From: Syncephalis plumigaleata
Taxonomy: Eukaryota > Zoopagomycota > Zoopagomycetes > Zoopagales > Piptocephalidaceae
Length of the DNA: 64,000 bases
Reading direction: 5' to 3'
Assembly: GCA_025201365.1 (NCBI GenBank)
Contig: JAIXMF010000015.1
Coordinates: forward strand, 1 to 64,000
Shown: in pieces, positions 10,964 to 23,976 of the stretch
Layout: every line of letters begins with the position of its first letter
Position numbering within the stretch: the first letter of the stretch is position 1
Made by a program: the position numbers and the translations under genes
The notes under the pieces: model-generated
Database searches by the model: none
Told to the model about the DNA's origin: nothing
Seen by the model: only the letters and a program-made list of their open reading frames with translations

Positions 10964-11560
10964 TTACAATATAGTAGATATAGTAGAGTAGGAACTGATA
11001 ATAGTGATAAGTGCCTGCGCCAACCCCCACATGAAAGGCACCCATGGCGACATTCGAAAGTAGCCCGCGTCATAAATGGCGCCTAATACGATACCTGACG
11101 AAGAAGAAGATTAGAAGATAAGCAAGTAGCACGCGCGGAATATCAAATCTATTATACTACTATGACGATTTCTTACCGGCAAGTGTACCACCGATAACAG
11201 CACCTACGGCACCAAGCAGCCCGAATAGAAGAGGAGGTGCCCAAAAGTAGGGACGTCCACGTAGGGAAAACATCGCCCATAAACCAGCGAGGAAATAGAT
11301 TGTACAAACAAAGATGAGTGTCCATATTAGTGTGAAATGCCACACTTCTACATAGAGGTAGCGTTCTATTAATAACTACTAGGCGTATACGCGTGCGTAT
11401 AGTGGAAAGTATACTTGCCTGATTTGTAGAGTAGAGTAATATTGGGCGCATCTTTAGACGGCCAGTAAAGTGAAGGAAATGGCGGTGGATCATAGCCGGG
11501 TGGAGGAAAGAACACGCTAATATCGCCATACTTGTTATTGACGCTTGTTTCGTCAGTCAT
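10964..11560 (-). CDS. TMEM170-like small multi-pass membrane protein
   Basis: Three exons, 11419-11560, 11177-11347 and 10964-11094, sum to 444 bp (147 residues). The N-terminus is cytosolic-looking and proline/aromatic-rich (FFPPPGYDPPPFPSLYW). Three hydrophobic helices follow: WHFTLIWTLIFVCTIYFLAG, a second around PPLLFGLLGAVGAVIGG, and a third around WGLAQALITII. Order, loop RGRPYFW and size resemble the TMEM170 family, ER/nuclear-envelope proteins implicated in membrane-sheet morphology. Intron 1 (11348-11418) has a GC-AG boundary (GCAAGT donor); using it restores an open frame (SEVWHF). Family assignment is by pattern only. Confidence 0.65.
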
Positions 11561-11766
11561 GGCTTAATGCAATCGCTGTATGTTAGTGGAATGAACGTAA
11601 AAGAAACTGTTTCAGATTCCAAAATGCTAATAGAAAAGGACTCATGAATGAATAATAATAAGGAGAAGTAATAATAAAAAGCAAAATTCATTGTATTTGA
11701 TGAATGAATTGTAAGACAACAAACATCCTCATTGAAAGAGTGTTAGGAAAAGAAACCACACACCCA

Positions 11767-14111
11767 TTATACATTAATATCACGTGATACGAGATATAGA
11801 TTATGGATAACGATGGTGATGATGTGTTGTTGCTGTTGTTGTTGCTGGACAAGACCACTGTAACGTTGTGGAGTTTCTGGCTCCTCTTTCTTAACAATGA
11901 CATTATCAGATGACAATGCAGTTGCCCGAGTGGATAATGTTCGAGTGGATTGAATGGCTCTTGGATTGTTACCTATATAAACAAGGCATGGTATTAGTTT
12001 ATATGAACAAAGCATTGAACTAAAATGGATAGTTACCCTTAGATTGACGTGTAGCTACACTGGGATGAACCATACGTGAGGTTTGAATGTCGGGACGACG
12101 ATTGACAGCAGTTCGCTTAGGCTGGGGAACAGCAATATGCTCACTCGTAGGATTAGGTGTAGTACTAGACAAGAATGAGAGTACATGATTAGAACAACTA
12201 TCTAATAATGATGATCATGCCATCAACCAGCTAGTTGAACCAGTTCTACTACTTACCTCGTATCCGTTGTGGCAGATCGTCGTACTTTCCGATAGCTATT
12301 CATGATCGCGTTCACTTTATTAGTAGCAGCTGTACTAGCACTGCGTTTAGGTGTGATACGACGCTCTCTAACCGGTGGCAATTCCCTCTAGTAAGTGAGT
12401 AAACAGTAGATAATTAGCATTGTTATTATTAACAGATATATTCGTATTCTTGTATGACATGTCAATTTACCGGTGGTGGTGATGCTAGCGTATCTGGTTC
12501 CACTTGTTTCTCTGACGATGTACTCTTGAGCCATTGCTATGTAATCAATCATTATCGTCATCATCATAGTTAATCATGTAATCCACTACTAGAATATCAT
12601 AATACACAAGGTCTTACCTCAACGGCTTGAGTTTCCTTCTCAGCTGGTGTATCAAATGAAAGTAGATCCAGTTGATTACCAGGTGTACGCATACCATCCA
12701 ATGGCATATCAAATAGTCGTAGCCGCTTAGGTGTACGTCCGGCCATCTGGGTATTACACTCGGTCTCGGGAATGATCTTACGCGCGGTTGAAGGCGCATT
12801 CATTCTAGAGGGGACGGGTGTGGCACCTGCAAATACGGTGGCTAAACTTGGTGGAGCAACAACATCATCGTCATTGTTGCGAGATGGTTGACTCGTTGGT
12901 CGTTTCATCGACTTCTTTGGTGTATTACCGGTGGCTAGTGGAACGATATTCGTGCTCACTACTTGTAACGCACTACGCTTCAACTCATTCTTTGCTATAA
13001 ATGGAGATGGTGCTGCTGCCATGGATGTTACTCCATTCGATGCAGTATTATCATCTAGTAATCCATATATTAATATATATTAACAATACACTATTGTATA
13101 GATTATATCACTTACTTGAATCCTGTACGGATACAGATCGCAACACTTGTTGCTTATTAATAGTAGGTGTATTGCTAATCCATGGTGTTGATGACTGTCG
13201 TCTTGGCTTGAACACCACATGCGACAGTGAACTCTCCAATACTTTGCCATTGCCATTCGACTTGATAATATCTAGTTGTCATTGTCATTCATATTTAGTA
13301 TGTGTGCACTATTTATTCGTGTATACATCGACTATCTACCTTCTTTACCGTTGCTTTGCTTCAATACTTGACGTAAAACACGCACTTGATCCGAAACACC
13401 ATTCTTCATAGTTGCACCGTTAACGCGATTGGAATGACTTGCCAATGATGCCAACGGTGCACGCTTAACAATGCCACCACGTCCATTTGCCCGCAATGGA
13501 TCCTTGAGTAATGGCTCAGTGCGTAGTGTATTATTAGCCCACATATGTTCATCCTAATTGTATAGTAAAGAATGGTATTATGTTAATGAAATGGAATAGA
13601 AACAAGAGATCATTTACAGTGATGGTGTAAATCATGACATTCATTGTAAGAAAGTCAAAGTGATTACCATAACAACACACCCCGCATTGATCGCGCAATT
13701 TATGCGTACGTATGCATTACAGCCCACATCATACCCATGTACCCCATACCCTATGCCATATGCCACACATAAACGCGCTACTTACTTTGACTCCCCGTTC
13801 AACTGGTCGTTGCTTCGATGCTACTGCTGTTCTATCGTCCAGCTGGTTGACATCCAACTGACTATCGTACATACTCTGACCAGGATCGAAATACTTTAGT
13901 GTGCGCCAAACACTTTGGTCAAATAGGCGCACAACTCGTCGAATTCCTTGTTGGCATTGGCACGTGCACGCGACACCATGTCTGTCAGTGACGAGAAGAT
14001 CGAAGCCGACTCCTCGGACTTGCTGGCTCTCACCAGAGGAGAGCGCCTATGTAGTGTTCTGGCACTAGACATTGGTCTTGCCGGGAGAACTGCTACCTTT
14101 GAACGCTCCAT
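11767..14111 (-). CDS. Unrecognised basic Ser/Thr/Pro-rich protein, about 8 exons
   Basis: Exons inferred from GTAAG/TAG boundaries: 13786-14111, 13341-13553, 13117-13271, 12618-13054, 12471-12536, 12257-12387, 12037-12164, 11767-11972 (each end good to a base or so). The N-terminus (MERSKVAVLPARPM) is basic, with a predicted helix SLTDMVSRARANANKEFDEL. The rest is disordered, with several basic TPK/RP patches (KKSMKRPTS, RTPKRLRLF, RITPKRSAS), TPxx sites suggesting proline-directed phosphorylation, a VKKE SUMO-consensus near the end, and a short glutamine run. One frame change lies in exon 1 near 13905. Composition suggests a nuclear or spindle-associated protein, but no domain is recognised. 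Confidence 0.6.
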
Positions 14112-14711
14112 CAGATTTATACAGTTTAACGCGGCTGGAATATCAAGAAAATCGAATACAAGTTATCAGTAGACGCTCCGTATATGGATAGAACAAGAAC
14201 AAGAAGTATGAGTATGTTGAGGGAGGATAAAGACAAAGACGACAAGAAGGATAAGAGGAATGGGTTAACGTATTAGTATTGAAAATAAACAAGTGGAGGA
14301 AGAAGAGGAAGAGAGAGGAGAAGGAAACGCCCGACCTGGATGAAACGCGTTATAAATTGGTAAACAACAGGCTAAAAATATATGAGTCTATTAGAGAGAG
14401 AGAGAAAGCACCTCACTGATATATAATATATGAATTGGTGCTGTGTTATAAAACCATGTGGCCTATTTTGCGGTAGGTAGATGCGGTAACAAATAGCAAC
14501 TACGACAATAACTACGACAACAACAAATTGTTTTCTTTTCCTTGCCAACGTTGACTGATCCTCTCAACACTTACCACCATCTACAACTATTGATATAGTT
14601 GTTGTTGTTGTTTCTGTTGCGTGTGTGTGTATGTGCCTATCCTCACGTCACAAGGTAACGGCAACCAGGGAGAATACGTAAGATACGCATAATCTACAAT
14701 TATCGATCAAT
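14112..14711. other. Divergent promoter region
   Basis: 600 bp between the unknown basic protein (-) and the REEP-like gene (+). The left part is purine-rich, as expected for the minus-strand leader. A short GT run lies at about 14620-14632. No coding signal. Confidence 0.45.
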
Positions 14712-17244
14712 ATGGGTCTCCTTTATACGATTATTAAATCGTTAGCGTGAGTATTATACAATAGATTACGTTGCAAATATTGAACTAACCTGTACGCATA
14801 AAGGGTTTTCATATCTATTTACCGCTCGTTTAAGGCGCTGCGACACAAGCAAGTGTCTAATCGTCGTGGTTGGCTACAATTCTGGTTAACCGTAGTTTGT
14901 CTACAGCAAGCAGAAGGATTTGCCGACTGGATCTGTTTCTGGTAAGGAGTGCAGCAATATAATAAGTGCCGCTCTAGTTAACACGTAGGCATCGATAGGT
15001 TTCCCTTTTATAACGAGATAAAGGCACTTGCCGCATTATGGTGATTGTCGCAGGTACCTGGGTAAGTAGCGCCCTTTTTAACGATGATATCTTAATAGTA
15101 GACTAAAGAACAATGACCATATCTAGGGTGGTGCCATTCTATATCAAACAAGTGTACGACCATTTATTGCGGTACATGAACGATTTGTCGATTATTATAT
15201 AGTTGGTGTAAGTGAATATATGTAGATATAGATATTATTATTGTTACATGAAAGTAGGATACTAACTAGAATGCCTACGCATATTAGTATGGCACGTTTA
15301 TCTGCCGAGTATTTGCATGGCTAATTAGCAAGATATGGAATGGAAGTGTAGCACTGACTAGACTCATTCTCATGCGAGTAAGTAGTGCCGATTAAACATA
15401 CGTATAGGTTAACATACTAATGGATGACAATAATGATCATATAGTCAACAACAAAGGAGCAAGTAAAGAAATCCAATGATAATATGTTGAGACAACGCGA
15501 ACAACGTCGTCCCAGGAGAAACGCGTCGAATTCGCCTCGGATATGGATGAGACTATTGATCGGCACCATCGAAATCATTAGACTCGAGCTATATTCTACC
15601 GGTTGCCGCTCACGGCACTACTTATCGTAAAGCGGCTAAAGCACTTGAACGGGAACGACTACGTAGCTATGGTCCTCGACAACCATCGCTACCCTCATCG
15701 GCTCAAAGAGCTATACCCAATAGAGCTGCATATCAACTTGGCTCGCCATCGATCTATCATCCAGCAAGCAATGCTCGTCAACCTGCCACGCCCACGGCTT
15801 ACAACAACTCGCGTAAGAAGGTAACACCGGCACTTGCTCGAATTCGAGATCAAAATCCTGCCACATCACCGCGTGCTGCTACTTCTCAACTAGCCGGATG
15901 GAATGCTCCCACTAGTGCACACGCACTACCATTACATCGTCATCCGAACCCCGCTTGGTGGAGGCACCGTCTACTCCTATGCACCATTCCTCGTTTCACC
16001 GTTGGCCGGTCGTTCCACACGACGTGCCAATGTCGAGCGTGTGCCTATGTTCCCGGAACTTGGTCTACTCGAGGATGATCAAGATGGTCCACTGGCGGCG
16101 TCAACACCCGCTCGTCCCAATCGCAAATCCGATAAATCCTACACTACTAAAGGCATGCCATCGCCATTCCTAGTAGACGGCGGTAGTGCAGCCGAGTACA
16201 CACCTTTTCATTATCGTTAGGGCAGCATCCAGCTGAGCTATCCAGTTCATTACCGGGTGTGCCAGGTGATTTCCCCACACCTGTGGTACGTAAACGACCT
16301 GCTGTTGATGAGGAATTACCGGTACAGATAAATAGAAAGGAGAAACGACCATTGTCGAAGGGCAGGCACAAAATCATCTTCATCTTCTGCAACAACAACA
16401 GCAGCACAGATGAGTGATAATCGTAAACGAGCTAAGCATCGTGCTGCTCTATTGCAACAGAAACGATCTCACACAGCCATTGATAAAATGGCCAACGAGA
16501 CTAGTGATATGAACGTAAACGACCACGATCCAATAGTGAGATTAATCGGGAGAAGCAAGCGGAACTAGCCGCAGCCGCAGCAGCAGCAATGGTAAATACA
16601 ATCGAATCCACCACAACTGATATGAAAGAAAAGGAAATGAGCCAATGGCAGATACTACACCGGTATTGCCTAAACGCCCAGTTATTACAGCAAAGATCAA
16701 GGATACAAAATGAATATGGATACTAGACAAGAATTAGATAGCACGCCCGATAATGTGATAGAACCGAGTCCCGCCTCCGTAATTATGATTAATGACACTA
16801 CTGAAGACGAAGAAGACGAAGACGAAGAAGATGGCGACGAGAATGAAATAGATGAAGATGCGGAAGAGACAAACGAGCCTATTACCATAGATTTACCTAA
16901 TCAAGCGTACTTAGTAGTGAAAGCGACGTAGACGATGAACGAAAAGATGCTACGTACACCGAGGAACAAGCAGCAGCGGAAATGTCCGAGTCAGACTTTG
17001 ATATTATCAATCCCACTCGACGTCGATCTAAATCGCGCTATTTATCCCTGCCAAAGATCAGATTCTCACCGGATACTACACGTTCAAAGCCACCATCCTC
17101 TACATCGATTGATGCATCAGCAAACACGATGGATACGAACAGCAGAATGACAACAATGAGGGTAATACTAGCAGTAGCAGTGCTACTACACCAAAGAATC
17201 GTAAGAAATCGCATCAACGTCAGTCTATCAAATCTAATTCATAA
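14712..17244 (+). CDS. REEP/HVA22 (TB2/DP1)-family ER membrane-shaping protein with long disordered tail
   Basis: Exons are 14712-14746, 14804-14941, about 15001-15063, about 15128-15211, about 15289-15376 and from about 15448 on. Conserved core: SIYRSFKALRHK, the block RRGWLQFWLTVVCLQQAEGF, WFPFYNEIKALAALW, then GGAILYQTSVRPFIAVHERF. This matches the YPAY...W...WFPxY...P...GA..LY...RPF pattern of REEP5/HVA22 hairpin proteins, which curve ER tubules. One base is missing after ALW (near 15041). Beyond about 15500 the frame is coding-like but interrupted repeatedly; pieces are Ser/Thr/Pro- and Arg-rich, with an acidic run near 16800-16870, ending KKSHQRQSIKSNS at 17242. Whether the tail belongs to this gene or to a second one is unclear. 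Confidence 0.6.
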
Positions 17245-17538
17245 GCATATGGGCTCAATTCATTTATATACTTCAAATTTATAGCACATGTACATCAATA
17301 AATGCGTAAAATTCATCGTAATAAATTAATAAATAAAAGTCGAATGTATTGCGCTATCATTTTCGTGTTGATCTTAGCCTACAACAAGCACAATCTCATT
17401 CACACATCATTCCTTCAATTCATAGTCTTTTCTTGATTCATTCTACCATACGATTCTCCCTTTTCTCATTCTGTTCACTTTGTCGGCTTGTCTCTTTTTC
17501 ATCCAAATCTAGTTAGTATTCACACTGCTATCGCAACA

Positions 17539-18237
17539 ATGGCAACGCCAAACGATCCATTCCTTGCCACGCATGAATATCAACAAAAGAAATCGGTGCC
17601 TTCATCGGTGCCGGAAGTCGACGAGATTGGCGCGACTAGTGCACCTTTAACCTCGGCTGCATACTTTATCGGCGCGCATTGCCAAGCGTATAATGAGGAT
17701 TTCATGTTATGCAAGGCAGAAAGCGCGAATCCAGCCCACTGTCTAAAGGAAGGACGTAAAGTAACGCGTTGTGCCGCTGACGTGTAAGTTGTTAATACTT
17801 ATGAAAAGTACTCACACAACATATCATCACATCCGAGAAAACACGCGACATATCCTCACTTACTTACTATCAATATGATTTTGCTGCTCCTTTTCGTATT
17901 GTAATAGTATTCGTCAACTACGTGCTAACTGTGCCGAGGAATTTGAACGCCATTGGAAGTGTCTCAACGAGCATAATCTTGAATTTCCTCGTTGTCGATC
18001 GGAGGAACGACCGCTTAACGAGTGTGTCTTTACTAAACTGGTGAGTAGATTGATGACTATTCAATAGCGTGTAGCATGACTCGTCGTATGATACCTAATG
18101 GATATGCGATCAATATATATATACCTGTGCGTGTATATGTGTATATACATGCATGTATTTAGGGATTGAAAAAGGTGATTCCAGGTACCACGCCATCTTC
18201 AGCAATCCACGAGAAGAAAAACCCGATTTACAGCTAG
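17539..18237 (+). CDS. NDUFA8: NDUFA8-like complex I accessory subunit (twin CX9C)
   Basis: Exons 17539-17783, 17908-18040 and 18163-18237 sum to 453 bp (150 residues, intact). The N-terminus holds the family signature VPEVDEIGATSAPLTSAAYF then IGAHC, followed by CQAYNEDFMLCK, the EGRKVTRCA block, and a second set of paired cysteines (CAEEFERHWKCLNEHNLEF then PRCR...C). These are the CX9C cysteine pairs of the PGIV/NDUFA8 subunit, imported by the Mia40 disulfide relay into the intermembrane space and fitted to the membrane-arm/Q-module boundary of NADH dehydrogenase. The start is the ATG with the usual MATPNDPF-type N-terminus; upstream in-frame triplets are leader. Its presence implies a complete complex I, which yeasts such as Saccharomyces lack. 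Confidence 0.9.
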
Positions 18238-18623
18238 ATATCTACTCTATATTAATTGCATTATCAGCCTATTGATTGATTACTGCTAGAATGAAAATAT
18301 GTAGTGGTTGCTTGGTCTTTCTTTAATAATAAAGATGGTCGGGAGATTTGATATGAATTAATCAGCCAGCAAACTATATCAGTAGTAATAGTAGCCACTG
18401 TATATATTATACACGACATTACAATTAAATGGAGAAAGCGAAAGAAAGACTAGCTTGTGCATACTTTTTAGACAAACAATTACTTATTTTTTATTCAATT
18501 ATTAGTTTGCACGTAACATAATAGTGCAATAGCACTCACATACGCAGGAATCAAAAAACGATAAAGAGAAGGGGTTTCGTCGTAGTAGTAAGAAGACGAG
18601 CGGAAAGTGGATTATTAGTTCGT
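18238..18623. other. Convergent 3' spacer
   Basis: Spacer between NDUFA8 (+) and transporter C (-). AATAAT/ATTAAA-like polyadenylation signals on both strands. Nothing else seen. Confidence 0.4.
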
Positions 18624-20126
18624 TTAGTGACCACCGGCCGATTTCATGACTTGAGCCTCGAGTGGCGATGACACGCCAGCTTGTCCGAATACCACGTCGA
18701 TCTCCTCGAGGACTTGTTCTTTGTCTCGGGTACGCAGAAGAACACAAAGGTGCACATGATTATCAAGAAGGCGACGAGGATCAAGTAGAACTTCCAGCCA
18801 ATGGCTTCCATGAGCACTGGCGATAGAAGACCGATAAGGATGTTGAACAACCAGTTGGCCGCGGTAGTGATGGCCACTGCCTTGGCACGAATACGAAGCG
18901 GGTAGATCTCCGATGGAATAACCCAGCAGATGGGACCCCAACTGTAGGCGAAACCGCCCACGAAGATGCACATCATGACGAGGCAGACCCATGGAACGGC
19001 TTGGTTAGCGAAGCCAGTTGGCTCGTAGACTGCAATGAGCACGGCGAGAATGGTGAGGGCGGCACCCATGACAACATCGCCACTTAGCAGTAAGGGACGA
19101 CGACCCACTCGATCGATGAAGTACATGCCGGGCAATGTCATGATAACATTGACGAAACCGGTGAGTGCGGTACCCAATAGCTTAACGCCCAAACTGGCGA
19201 AACCGGCACTTTGCAAGATACGAGTGGAGTAGTACATGACGACATTGATACCGGTCAATTGCTGGAACATCTGGAGGAGCACACCGATAGCGACGCGACG
19301 CCACATGCCATTGGAGATGAGATCGCGCCAGCCACCGTCACCGATTTCTCGTTCAATACGGATTGAATCCTGGATTTCGTCAAGTTCCTGTTGGACAGAG
19401 TTGCCGACATTATCGCGCACGCGCATCAAAGCGGTCTCAGCCTCCCTGACTCGACCATGAGCCACCAGCCAGCGGGGAGAGTCGGGCAGGAATAACATGG
19501 CGGCAATCATGCCGACCGAGAATACCATCTGGATACCGAAGGGAATACGGAAAGCCTTCTCACCCTCAAGGTAGGAAGTGCCGAGATTGAGGAGGAAAGA
19601 AAAGAAAATACCGAGTGTAATGGTAAGTTGTTGCGTTGTAACGAGACGACCACGCTGCTCCTTGGGCGCTACCTCGGATAGGTAGAGTGGCACCACAGTG
19701 GATAGGATACCGATGGATAGACCAGCGATAGCTCTACCGGTGATGAGCACTTCAATTTGAGTGGCGACAGTTTGAAGTAATGCACCGGCAGTGAAGACGA
19801 CAGCACCGGCAATACAAGAGAGCTTACGACCAAGACGATCTATTGAACGGTAAAAAGGAAGAGTTAATAACAATATCACATTATAATAATAATAGTAAGA
19901 TAAAATACTAACCTGCTATATAGGAGGTGAGTAGGGCACCGATCAAACAACCGATTGTCAATGAGGATACGACAAATCCAACGAGCAATTGATCATGGTC
20001 AATTGGGAATCGATCCTTGAAGGCTTGCATATCGATACAGCCACCAATTACACCAATGTCGAAGCCGAATAGAAAACCGCCTAGGGCCGAAGCCGCGGCC
20101 GTCATGGCCATGAATGCCTTGCCCAT
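18624..20126 (-). CDS. MFS hexose transporter C (canonical)
   Basis: Two exons, 19913-20126 and 18624-19839. Every sugar-porter landmark is present: GFDIGVIGG in TM1, DRLGRKLS at the exon 2 start, GRAIAGLSIGI, VPLYLSEVAPKEQRG, LPDSPRWLV, QQLTGINVVMYYS (the sugar-binding helix), DRVGRRPLLL, PSEIYPLRIRAKA and PETKNKS. With one base restored near 18716 the frame runs on as LEEIDVVFGQAGVSS and stops at 18624, giving 476 residues; without it the protein would end in an unrelated tail. This is the most conserved transporter in the window and the best candidate for a genuine hexose/H+ symporter or facilitator. Confidence 0.92.
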
Positions 20127-22360
20127 GATTTGATATAATCAATATCGAGCAATGTTAGGCGTGGTGTAAGTAAACGTTACGTTAACCAAGAAAAAAGAAC
20201 TCGTCACAACAATCAAACACCACACACACACACTTGTTGTTGCTGTTTTGGTAGTTTTCAACGAATAAATGATGTTTAAAAGTGATGCACGTTAATAGAT
20301 GGGCGTGAATGTCACACCACTTCAAGAGTTGGATAAATGAATGAACGAATAAATTGATAAATAAATAAATAGATAGTTGGATAGACGATATAGCTGCAGA
20401 GTAGTATCCGTCGACAAGAGATGGCGTATAGATGGAAGAAAACAAAAAGTGCTCGTTTCAAACAAACCGGCTTCGCTTTGGCTCTCTTATAGATGGGGGG
20501 ATGAAATGCGCGAGTGGCATTCGACACCAATCAGCAGACCAGTCATGATTGTAGAGAAACAGGAGTGTCGGCTAATTGGAGCGATGCCAGAGAACAAGAG
20601 AGAGAGGGAGGGAGAGTAAGAGAGCGTGGGCGAGGAGAGCAAGGAAAAGATAGGGCCTAGGTGATACACCTGTATGCATCCGCCTATGCTCTACTCTTTA
20701 CAGTAGTGATGGCAGTGACAGTTGCCGCTACCACACCGAATAAGAGACGAACAAGAGGACAGTTTCGCGGGGTTAATCTACGAAAAATTATAACGGTTCA
20801 TGAGATGCCAGCCTACTAGCCAAGGCGCAACTATCGTCGTGTTCCTTGCTCTTCATGTTTTTTCTTCTTACTACAGCGTTTACAGGTGTGTCCCACGTGC
20901 AGAATACGCTTTATGTTATAACCTAATGATGTGGCAGGGCTTATATTACTTGTACAGGACACAAAGTAGGAATGTGTTAGCAAACTTTATTCAAACAATG
21001 CTACACCTATGATGATGCTCATTCCATTTAACTACAGTGCCAATGCTGTTAGTACTACTTAATTGTATCGTACAAACTGATAAATCAATAAATGAATGAA
21101 TGAATGAATGAGCAAGTGCCAATGACGATTTGTATTCCATGTCACGATCTAAAAATGGATACATGTCCGAAATGATGCCCATACCGTACATTATGATGAG
21201 AACAAGTTGCTTTGGTTAATTGTCAAATGCTGCGGGTCATGCTTCTTTTCTGCTTTCCCCCTTTCTTCGCTCATTTACCAATAAGCCGGTTATGTCTAAT
21301 GCGTATGCATATTGTTACTGTAACACTGTGTATATCATTTACGAATACAATAATGAGAAATGAGTATAGATGATGATAAATAAAAATATATTGCTATAGA
21401 ACAAAGAGAAAGTGTGTGACTGGGCGAGATGCCATGCTGGACTACAATCAAATGAATGGGTACATGTTTAGCATCTCACCTATCGTGTAACTAGAGCCTC
21501 GTCTTCTTCTCTTTGTGAAGAAAAAAGCAACCAAGCATTGTGTACCCACACCAACGCATCTCAAAAGATAATCTGACGACACGGAGATATGTCAATGGGA
21601 CAATGCTTTTTTAAGCAACACATGTAGAATAGTGACCTTTTCTACGACCTATTCTTCTACTTGAACAAATATAGGCCGAACCTGGGCAGAGTCGCGGTAT
21701 ATTCCTACTTGATACGTAGCATTCGTACTAATTGTGTAGATGATCAGGCACACACGCAAGTGTACAATTACCTGTACAAGTTGTAATTCACCGATGACTG
21801 AGCTCTTTTATTGTAATGATAAATGGCCTCGCTCCTTCTTCATTGATATACGTATTACTAGATAGGTTGTGTATGGCACGAAGATTAATATTCTATAAAA
21901 TAGAAGGATTTCACCGAAAAGTCACTTTATCGTCATTAGTAAGTAATGAAATTTGTTAATCATCGACATTGCTTACGTTAACGTATTATGACCTATCTCG
22001 TGACACTTGCTAGTATTGCTCTATTCGAACATATTAGCATGGATATTGTCTTAGATACCATCAGTAGTGGATAGTAATCAATCGATAGTCATAGCGTATC
22101 CGCAATTCATTATTCCCTATAAACCTACCCTATTTCTAATAGTGACAAGGTAAGGACAAAGCCTTGGCATAGTCAGTGAGCGTTGCTGTTATGTGCATAA
22201 TAACCGGAAGAGATGACGTACATAACACGTATTCATGCTAGCATCGGTACTCCTTATACCATTGCTTTCTCATTTCATATTCTCCTGTAGATACATTTAG
22301 TCTGTCTTCTTTTCTTTATTTATCCTTTATCGTATTAAATAGGGTTATAATTAATTAATA
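20127..22360. other. 2.2-kb divergent promoter between two sugar transporters
   Basis: Shared upstream region of transporters C (-) and D (+), much longer than the usual spacers here, which suits complex regulation (inference). Contains short CA and GAAT microsatellites (about 20221-20233, 21091-21111). No supported coding region. Confidence 0.45.
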
Positions 22361-23807
22361 ATGCAAAGTACACTTTTACTTGCTACAGTATCAGCATCAT
22401 TCACTGGTCTTTATCTCGGCTATGATTACGGTGTTATCGGTGGATTCTTTACTTTACCAGCATCCTCGGCGTATTTCCAATGGCCAAATGATTCGGCAAA
22501 GGGATTTATCGCATCGAGTTACGTGCTAGGTGGACTGACATCGACAACGATAGTAGGACTGATGGTTGGTAAGTAGTGCATTGACATCTGCGCACTGTAA
22601 GTTGATAATGACCATACTCAACTAGATAAGTTGGGTCGTCGTACAACATTGCTGATCAGTGCTGGTTTCGCACTACTCGGTGGATTATTACAAACGGTGG
22701 CCGTCAACCTAGCCATGATATACACGGGTCGTTTCATATCTGGTCTTGCCGTTGGCATGTCGCTAGTGGCGGCGCCCCTTTACATTGCAGAGATTGCACC
22801 GAAGCAATTGCGTGGTACCTTAGGCTATACCATACAGATTAATATTGGATTGGGCACAGTAGTTGCTTCCACCGTTAGTTATGGCGCTATATTTATCAGG
22901 GCAATGCAGTTTTCGATGCATACTTGCCATGCAAATCATTCCCGCTTTCGTTATTGCAACGGGTATGTGGTTTTCGCCAACATCACCACGTTGGCTTATC
23001 CATAGAAATAGGGAGAAATCGGCGCGTTACAACCTGGCACGACTTCGAGGGTTAAGCGTGGATGACCCGCGTATTAGCGAGGAAATAGAGTCGATACAAC
23101 AATCTATCAATATGGACAATGACGCCGAACAAGCTGGTTGGCGTGTCATCATTGACAATGGCATGTGGCGACGTTTATTGCTGGCTTGCGGTGCCGGTGC
23201 CCTACTACAACTCAATGGTATTAATGCCGTCACCTATTACTCGCCCGATATTCTTAGGATGTCGGGTATTACGGATCCCGTACAACAGCTGGCCCTCACT
23301 ATTGCCACAACTGTATCCAATGTGGTAGGTGCCATCATTGGCACAACCATCGTGGATCGATATGGTCGTCGTGCCATTATGGTGACGGGTGGTATGCTGA
23401 TGGGTGTGGCACTCGTTGCCATTAGCGTTCTTCTGGCTACGCACGACGAGAATGAACGTGGTCGCACGACAGGCTACAGTGTACTGGCACTGGAATGCCT
23501 CTATATTGCTGCATTCGCGTTTAGTTGGGGTGCTATCACTTGGATCTACGTGTCGGAGATATTCCCGCAATACGTACGTGGCAAGGCGATGACGGTGGCG
23601 GCCATAGTATGCTGGACGTGCAACTTTTGCGTATCTCAAATATCACCACTGCTGCTATCATCCATCGGTTGGGCGACATTCGTTATCTATGGCGGCATTT
23701 GTCTAATTGGTAGCACATGGGAGTTCTTTGTGTTTCCAGAGACAAAGCAACAAAGTATCGAGGATATTGCCCGTATGTTTACGAAGAAACCACGTAATCC
23801 AGCGTAG
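22361..23807 (+). CDS. MFS hexose-type transporter D
   Basis: Exons 22361-22568 and 22626-23807, with the intron again just before the DKLGRR motif. Landmarks: GYDYGVIGG, the loop FQWPNDSAKGF shared with transporter A, GRFISGLAVGM, APLYIAEIAPKQLRG, SPTSPRWLI, a shortened sugar-binding helix LLQLNGINAVTYYS, DRYGRRAIMV, VSEIFPQYVRGKA and PETKQQSIEDIA. One frame change near 22895 at a TTT run is mended by removing one T, the only clear insertion-type case here, giving 462 residues. Plasma-membrane sugar uptake is the family role; the sugar is not known. Confidence 0.9.
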
Positions 23808-23976
23808 AATGATATTGATGACCAATTAGCAGTATATACAATGCATTATAATAGATACTGGTCATATCATATTAATAATTGTCTATAATAAATCATGTGT
23901 AGATACATGTGAATACAATCTATAATCATTTTTGATATTGAATATAAAATAAAGTAGCATCGTTTAATGTAAATAG

